The notes under the pieces were generated by a model. The model searched no databases, was not told the origin of the DNA, and saw nothing but the letters and a program-made list of their open reading frames with translations. This document shows positions 31,338 to 34,831 of a stretch of 34,831 bases of DNA, one piece after another (position 1 is the stretch's first letter; the number at the start of each line of letters is the position of its first letter). This stretch comes from Methanomicrobiales archaeon (GTDB lineage Archaea > Halobacteriota > Methanomicrobia > Methanomicrobiales > Methanoculleaceae). The DNA is taken from the NCBI GenBank assembly GCA_012510335.1, contig JAAZIF010000345.1:1-34831 (forward strand). Direction: 5' to 3'. Made by a program: the position numbers and the translations under genes.

Positions 31338-32771
31338 TTACGTCTGTTGCTTCCCGGTTCTGAATGTCGAGAGATCGGCCTGGTGGGTGCCGGCCACATA
31401 GTCCACGACACAGTTGTAACACTTCTCCCCGTCGATATCCACCGGGTAGCAGCCGGTCAGACACCCGGTGCAGAGGTTCCGCTCACCACACCCTATAGCC
31501 TCCACAAGATCCTTGATAGGGATGTAGGCGAGTGACGTCGCGCCGATGCTCTCCCGCACCACCTCGATCTCTTTCCCGCTCGCGATCAGTTCAGCACGGG
31601 TGGGCATATCAACCCCGAGGTAACAGGGGGAGATGATCGGCGGGGATCCTACCCTGAGATGGATCTCATCCGCCCCCGCCTCACGGATCATCTTCACAAT
31701 CCGCCGCGAAGTCGTCCCCCGGACGATACTGTCGTCGACGAGGATCACCCTCTTATCCTTGAGGTTCCTGCGGACGGTGTTTAGCTTGATCCTGACCGCC
31801 CGTTCCCGCTGCCGCTGGGTCGGCATGATAAACGTCCGCCCCATGTAACGGTTCTTCATCAATCCCTCGACAAACGGGATGCCCGAGCGTTCGGCGTAGC
31901 CGGCAGCGTAGGCGGTTCCCGAGTCGGGGACCGGACAGACGATATCCCCTTCAACCGGAGCCGCATCATAGAGCCCCTGCCCGATCCGGCGCCTGACATC
32001 GTAGACCAGCGTCCCGTCTATAATCGAATCAGCGCGGGCAAAATAGGTGTACTCGAAGATGCAGTGTGCCTTCCGGTTCGCTGTAGCGATCTGGATCGAG
32101 GAGAGCTCATCCTCATCGATACGGATGAGTTCCCCGGGCCGTACATCCCTGATGAACGTGCCGTCGAGTGCATCGATCGCCACGCTCTCCGATGCGACGA
32201 TGTAACCGTGGTCAAATTTGCCGATGCAGAGCGGTTTGATACCGAGAGGATCGCGGAAGGCATAAACGGTATCGTTTAAGAGCGCAACGGTGGCGTAGGA
32301 GCCTCGCAGACGCCGCATGCAGAGCTGGACGGCATCCTCCATGCTCTTTGAGGTACGCAGCGCCTCGGCGATTATGTAGCCTATGATCTCGGTATCAGTG
32401 GTTGTGCAGAAGATCTGCCCCCTGCGCTCGTACTCCTCCCGGATCTCGGCCGTGTTTACCAGGTTGCCGTCGTGGGCGATCGAGAGGTCGAGCCCTCTGT
32501 AGCGGAAGTTGAACGGCTGGACGTTCTCCGGAACCTTTGTCCCCGCCGTCGGGTAGCGGACATTCCCGATTCCGGCGTTGCCGTACAGTTCCTGGAGGGT
32601 TCGGCTATCGAAGACCTCGACTACGAGCCCCTGGGCCTTATGGGTGTATAGTGTATCTTCAAAAGTGGATATCCCTGCGCTCTCCTGTCCACGGTGCTGG
32701 AGAGCGTACAGGGCATAATACAGCGGAAAGGAGACACCGCCAGCATCGACGATGCCAACGATACCACACAT
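31338..32771 (-). CDS. purF: Amidophosphoribosyltransferase
   Basis: Catalyses the first committed step of purine synthesis, making phosphoribosylamine from PRPP and glutamine. The 477-residue protein starts MCGIVGIV, exposing Cys2 as the glutamine amidotransferase nucleophile with no propeptide, and has YALQHRGQESAGI nearby. The PRPP-binding loop is VILVDDSIVRGTTSRRIV. C-terminal cysteines (NLCTGCLTGCYP and EKCYNC) resemble those holding the 4Fe-4S cluster in the Bacillus-type enzyme. It follows L37e by ten bases. Confidence 0.96.
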   Translation of the reverse strand: MCGIVGIVDAGGVSFPLYYALYALQHRGQESAGISTFEDTLYTHKAQGLVVEVFDSRTLQELYGNAGIGNVRYPTAGTKVPENVQPFNFRYRGLDLSIAHDGNLVNTAEIREEYERRGQIFCTTTDTEIIGYIIAEALRTSKSMEDAVQLCMRRLRGSYATVALLNDTVYAFRDPLGIKPLCIGKFDHGYIVASESVAIDALDGTFIRDVRPGELIRIDEDELSSIQIATANRKAHCIFEYTYFARADSIIDGTLVYDVRRRIGQGLYDAAPVEGDIVCPVPDSGTAYAAGYAERSGIPFVEGLMKNRYMGRTFIMPTQRQRERAVRIKLNTVRRNLKDKRVILVDDSIVRGTTSRRIVKMIREAGADEIHLRVGSPPIISPCYLGVDMPTRAELIASGKEIEVVRESIGATSLAYIPIKDLVEAIGCGERNLCTGCLTGCYPVDIDGEKCYNCVVDYVAGTHQADLSTFRTGKQQT

Positions 32772-32781
32772 GATACAGCTC

Positions 32782-32964
32782 TTAGTGAGTCGGTACCTTT
32801 GATTTCTTCTCTATCCAGCGGTAACTGCGTATTCTCCGGCTTCTTCCAAAGCCGCAGGCTGCGCAGACCCGGTGCTGTGCATGGAAAGAAGCCCTGCCAC
32901 AACGCCTGCAGGTGATGTGGGTGCGCTTCTGCCGTTTGCCCATTGAGGGCGTGCCTTTTGACAT
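32782..32964 (-). CDS. rpl37e: 50S ribosomal protein L37e
   Basis: A 60-residue zinc-ribbon large-subunit protein present only in archaea and eukaryotes. The zinc ligands are C19-x2-C22 and C34-x2-C37 (HITCRRCGRASFHAQ, RVCAACGFG), followed by the basic SRRIRSYRWIEKK end. The start has AGGTGAGAG upstream. The SmAP-L37e pairing is conserved in many archaea; here purF has joined it. Confidence 0.96.
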   Translation of the reverse strand: MSKGTPSMGKRQKRTHITCRRCGRASFHAQHRVCAACGFGRSRRIRSYRWIEKKSKVPTH

Positions 32965-32978
32965 TCTCTCTCACCTGC

Positions 32979-33206
32979 TCATTCAATTGAAGGCGTGATG
33001 TAGATCACGTTATCGCCGCGGACGATCAGTGTGCCAAGTCTCTGCACAGCACCGTCCACTTCTTCTTCTGCCTTATCCAATACCAGATTCATGTGAACGT
33101 CGTATCCCTGAAGGATACCCCGAATCTCCCTTCCACCCTTAAGGCTGATGATGACGGGCTGACGGTTCAGTACCTGATCTAAAATATCCAACGGTCTTGG
33201 CGCCAT
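32979..33206 (-). CDS. Sm-like archaeal protein (SmAP/LSm)
   Basis: A 75-residue Lsm protein that should form a heptameric RNA-binding ring. The Sm1 motif is visible as PVIISLKGGREIRGILQGYD, followed by HMNLVLDKAEE, and the Sm2 motif as GTLIVRGDNVIYI. A minus-strand TATA (AAATATATTAC, 33245-33235) and an AGGTAATC ribosome binding site precede it. It opens the SmAP-L37e-purF unit and diverges from the PUA gene. Confidence 0.96.
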   Translation of the reverse strand: MAPRPLDILDQVLNRQPVIISLKGGREIRGILQGYDVHMNLVLDKAEEEVDGAVQRLGTLIVRGDNVIYITPSIE

Positions 33207-33319
33207 ATGATTACCTTTTGCCGTCCTTTCTGGGGTAATATATTTGAGTGAAGAAACTACTTAAATATACCCGCGCTGTTGCGAAGAAACAGCTGCTTCC
33301 TCGAGATCTGGATGATAAA
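33207..33319. promoter_or_regulatory. Divergent promoters of SmAP and PUA-domain genes
   Basis: Minus-strand AAATATATTAC at 33245-33235 suits SmAP, with a short leader of about eight bases. Plus-strand TTAAATATA at 33261-33269 suits the PUA gene, with a leader near 28 bases and GGATGAT as a possible ribosome binding site. Confidence 0.55.
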
Positions 33320-33817
33320 ATGTCGAAGCTCACCGTGAAAAAACGCCACGTCATCAGAAGATCACAGATTGCCCGACTCCTCGACCGCCTCGCCGACGAG
33401 ATCGGGCCATCGGCCGAACTCTTTCGGTCAGACCGGATCGAGCGGATCGAGGCCGATGTCCCGGTCGAGATCTACCTTGTCGACAAAAAACCGCTCCTGA
33501 TGGCCACCGAGGCCTGGGCCTTTCCCACCCTGCGGGGCCTGGTCGAACACCCCATCCTGGAGCGGCAGGTGGTGGTCGATACCGGCGCGGTCAGGTTCAT
33601 CGCAAACGGCGCGGATGCAATGCGCCCCGGGATCGTCTCGATATCACCCGACATCCGCGCCGGACACCCGGTGCAGGTCGTCGAAGAACGCCACGGAAAA
33701 CCGCTTGCTGTGGGGATTGCGCTCTTTGATGCCGCCGATATGGAGCTGAAGGAGAGGGGAAAATCGGTCAGGAGCATCCACTATGTCGGGGACAATATCT
33801 GGAACCTTGAGATCTAG
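33320..33817 (+). CDS. PUA domain RNA-binding protein (MCT-1/Tma20-like)
   Basis: A 165-residue protein with a C-terminal PUA domain. The PUA core is seen in VVVDTGAVRFIANGADAMRPGI and the end (HGKPLAVGIALFDAADM, VGDNIWNLEI). The N-terminal half matches the archaeal relatives of MCT-1/Tma20, which are linked to translation initiation and recycling in eukaryotes; the archaeal role is not settled. ATG at 33320 (MSKLTVKKRHVIRRSQ) fits the family better than an upstream GTG at 33248, which lies before the predicted transcript start. Confidence 0.88.
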   Translation: MSKLTVKKRHVIRRSQIARLLDRLADEIGPSAELFRSDRIERIEADVPVEIYLVDKKPLLMATEAWAFPTLRGLVEHPILERQVVVDTGAVRFIANGADAMRPGIVSISPDIRAGHPVQVVEERHGKPLAVGIALFDAADMELKERGKSVRSIHYVGDNIWNLEI

Positions 33818-33867
33818 CGCGAAAAACGAAAGATACTATTAAATAAAATTCATTCCTCAATTTTTCT

Positions 33868-34245
33868 ATGGTTAAAAAACTCTTTGACAGTATTCTCGGC
33901 AAAAGCCCTGTAAAAAACGAAGATGAGTACATGGAGCTCGACCTCGCATCTTACGAGGGATCGGCCTCAGAAGAACCGGCATCCATGTATATCAAGATCG
34001 CCACCATCGCAGATCTCAAGGATACCCCCCGCGTCAAGGACGAGGTTTATAACGGCAACATCGTCATCGTCGACATCGGGCGCCTGAAGATGGATAAGGT
34101 GACCTTCGAACGGGTCATAAAGGATCTCCGCGACGTGGCAAGGGACGTAAACGGCGACATCGTAGGCCTAGGCGAGCAGAAGTACGTCATCATCACGCCA
34201 ATGTCCGTCAAGGTCTCACGCGAGAAGATCAGCGGTGGCCTGTAA
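33868..34245 (+). CDS. sepF: SepF cell division protein
   Basis: Archaeal SepF tethers the FtsZ ring to the membrane. The 125-residue protein starts MVKKLFDSILGKSPVK, an amphipathic N-terminal helix suited to membrane binding. An acidic linker leads to the SepF core (SMYIKIATIADLKDTPRVKD, NGNIVIVDIGRLKMDKV, GDIVGLGEQKYVIITP). An AT-rich TTAAATAAAATT element centred about 23 bases before the ATG suggests a leaderless message. The next gene starts immediately after its TAA. Confidence 0.95.
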   Translation: MVKKLFDSILGKSPVKNEDEYMELDLASYEGSASEEPASMYIKIATIADLKDTPRVKDEVYNGNIVIVDIGRLKMDKVTFERVIKDLRDVARDVNGDIVGLGEQKYVIITPMSVKVSREKISGGL

Positions 34246-34767
34246 GTGCGGGAGGTCTATCCGGGAACCTGCCCCGCGTGCGGGCGCGAGATCCAGATCA
34301 CCCATCACCGTCTCGAGATCCCCCACTTCCCCGATCTCCTGCTCGTCTCTATCGCCTGTAGCGCCTGCGGCTACCGGCACACCGATACACTCATCCTCGG
34401 TGAGGGGAAACCGACCCGGTGGACGGTGCGGGTCGAGGAGCCCGCCGATCTCTCCATCAGGGTGGTGAGGAGCACGACCGGAACGATTCAGATCCCGGAG
34501 CTCGGTCTTGCGGTCGAGCCCGGGACCGCCTGCGAGGGGTTCGTCACCAATATCGAAGGGGTTCTCTCGCGGTTCGAGGAGGCGGTGGGGAGTGTCCTCG
34601 CCAATGCTGAGAGCGAAGATGAGCGGGGGGCAGCACTCAGGATGCAGGGGAGAATCGCCGCTGCACGGGAGGCGGCCTTCCCGTTCACGGTCATCCTTGA
34701 GGATCCCGCCGGGAACAGTGTGCTCGTCAGCGAGAAGGCCGATTGTCTGTGCCTTGATCGAGCCTGA
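34246..34767 (+). CDS. ZPR1-type zinc finger protein
   Basis: A 173-residue protein with one ZPR1 zinc finger and its following beta domain. Ligands are C9-x2-C12 and C38-x2-C41 (GTCPACGRE, IACSACGYRHTD); the ZPR1 core VVRSTTGTIQIPELGLAVEPG follows at about 73-93. Eukaryotic ZPR1 is a chaperone for the elongation factor eEF1A; whether the shorter archaeal form does the same is inference. It starts with GTG directly after the sepF stop, so the two are translated together. A run of eight T (34768-34775) ends the unit. Confidence 0.9.
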   Translation: MREVYPGTCPACGREIQITHHRLEIPHFPDLLLVSIACSACGYRHTDTLILGEGKPTRWTVRVEEPADLSIRVVRSTTGTIQIPELGLAVEPGTACEGFVTNIEGVLSRFEEAVGSVLANAESEDERGAALRMQGRIAAAREAAFPFTVILEDPAGNSVLVSEKADCLCLDRA

Positions 34768-34775
34768 TTTTTTTT
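34768..34775 (+). terminator. T-tract terminator after the ZPR1-type gene
   Basis: Eight consecutive T begin directly after the TGA stop, as expected for archaeal termination of the sepF-ZPR1 unit. Confidence 0.6.
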
Positions 34776-34824
34776 ACCGCCCCCGTTAACCTAAAATAGA
34801 ACCACTCCCATTATGCCACACCGT

Positions 34825-34831
34825 GAGGTGA
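34825..34831 (+). promoter_or_regulatory. Ribosome binding site of a gene beyond the window
   Basis: GAGGTGA at the right edge matches the strong ribosome binding sites used elsewhere here, so a plus-strand gene probably starts just past the window. A CTAAAATAG element near 34791-34799 could be its TATA box. Confidence 0.45.

Noticed and set aside
1..34831. CRISPR arrays, insertion sequences, integrases, toxin-antitoxin pairs
   Set aside because: No regularly spaced direct repeats, transposase motifs or terminal inverted repeats were seen. The only tandem repeat is inside the CetZ-like gene.

Overview
The window comes from a hydrogenotrophic methanogenic archaeon. It carries the methanogenesis genes mtd and mer, a Tfx-type regulator and an archaeal-order ribosomal protein cluster. 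It also has archaeal-type proteins (S4e, L37e, SmAP, the RNase P protein Rnp1/Rpp29, SepF, AMP phosphorylase), TATA boxes upstream of many genes, GGTGA/GAGGTG-type ribosome binding sites and several apparently leaderless genes. High GC in coding sequence and overall protein character suggest Methanomicrobiales, plausibly a Methanoculleus-like species. That genus call is inference, not something proven from the sequence.

Layout. (1) 1-7789, minus strand: a tightly packed S10/spc-type ribosomal operon, L3-L4-L23-L2-S19-L22-S3-L29-Rnp1-S17-L14-L24-S4e-L5-S14-S8-(L6, cut by the window edge). (2) 7790-8590: a long GC-rich, hairpin-dense non-coding stretch upstream of rpl3. It includes a 119-nt element closed by a 16-position long-range helix, just downstream of a minus-strand TATA box. 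(3) 8591-12598: a Tfx regulator, mtd, a GalT-like protein and mer. (4) 12933-15775: a CetZ/FtsZ-like protein with a divergent nucleotide-binding motif and a repeat-bearing tail, a small hypothetical gene, a short dCTP deaminase/dUTPase-family protein, and tRNA-Arg(TCG). (5) 15776-16120: a candidate structured RNA with its own TATA box. (6) 16121-23233, minus strand: a five-repeat PEGA-like surface protein, AMP phosphorylase, rubredoxin, a HerA-like ATPase, an MFS transporter and a small membrane protein. (7) 23296-25538: carbamate kinase and arginine deiminase, an overlapping pair. (8) 26380-30256, plus strand: a two-gene ABC exporter, a frameshifted DUF4097-like lipoprotein, a DUF362/ferredoxin protein and a pterin-dehydratase-like protein. 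(9) 30511-34831: thioredoxin, initiator tRNA-Met, the SmAP-L37e-purF cluster, and a PUA protein, SepF and a ZPR1-type zinc protein on the plus strand.

How the parts fit. The core is information processing (ribosome, RNase P protein, two tRNAs, SmAP, PUA protein) and C1 metabolism: Mtd and Mer catalyse successive F420-dependent steps on tetrahydromethanopterin. Around it lie division/cytoskeletal genes (SepF, CetZ-like), nucleotide metabolism (PurF, AMP phosphorylase, Dcd/Dut-like), arginine catabolism (ArcA-ArcC), and envelope or transport genes. I see no CRISPR array, insertion sequence, prophage or obvious genomic island. The points most worth following are the structured region upstream of rpl3, the candidate RNA after tRNA-Arg, the divergent CetZ-like protein, and two enzyme-family proteins in which a normally catalytic residue is replaced.
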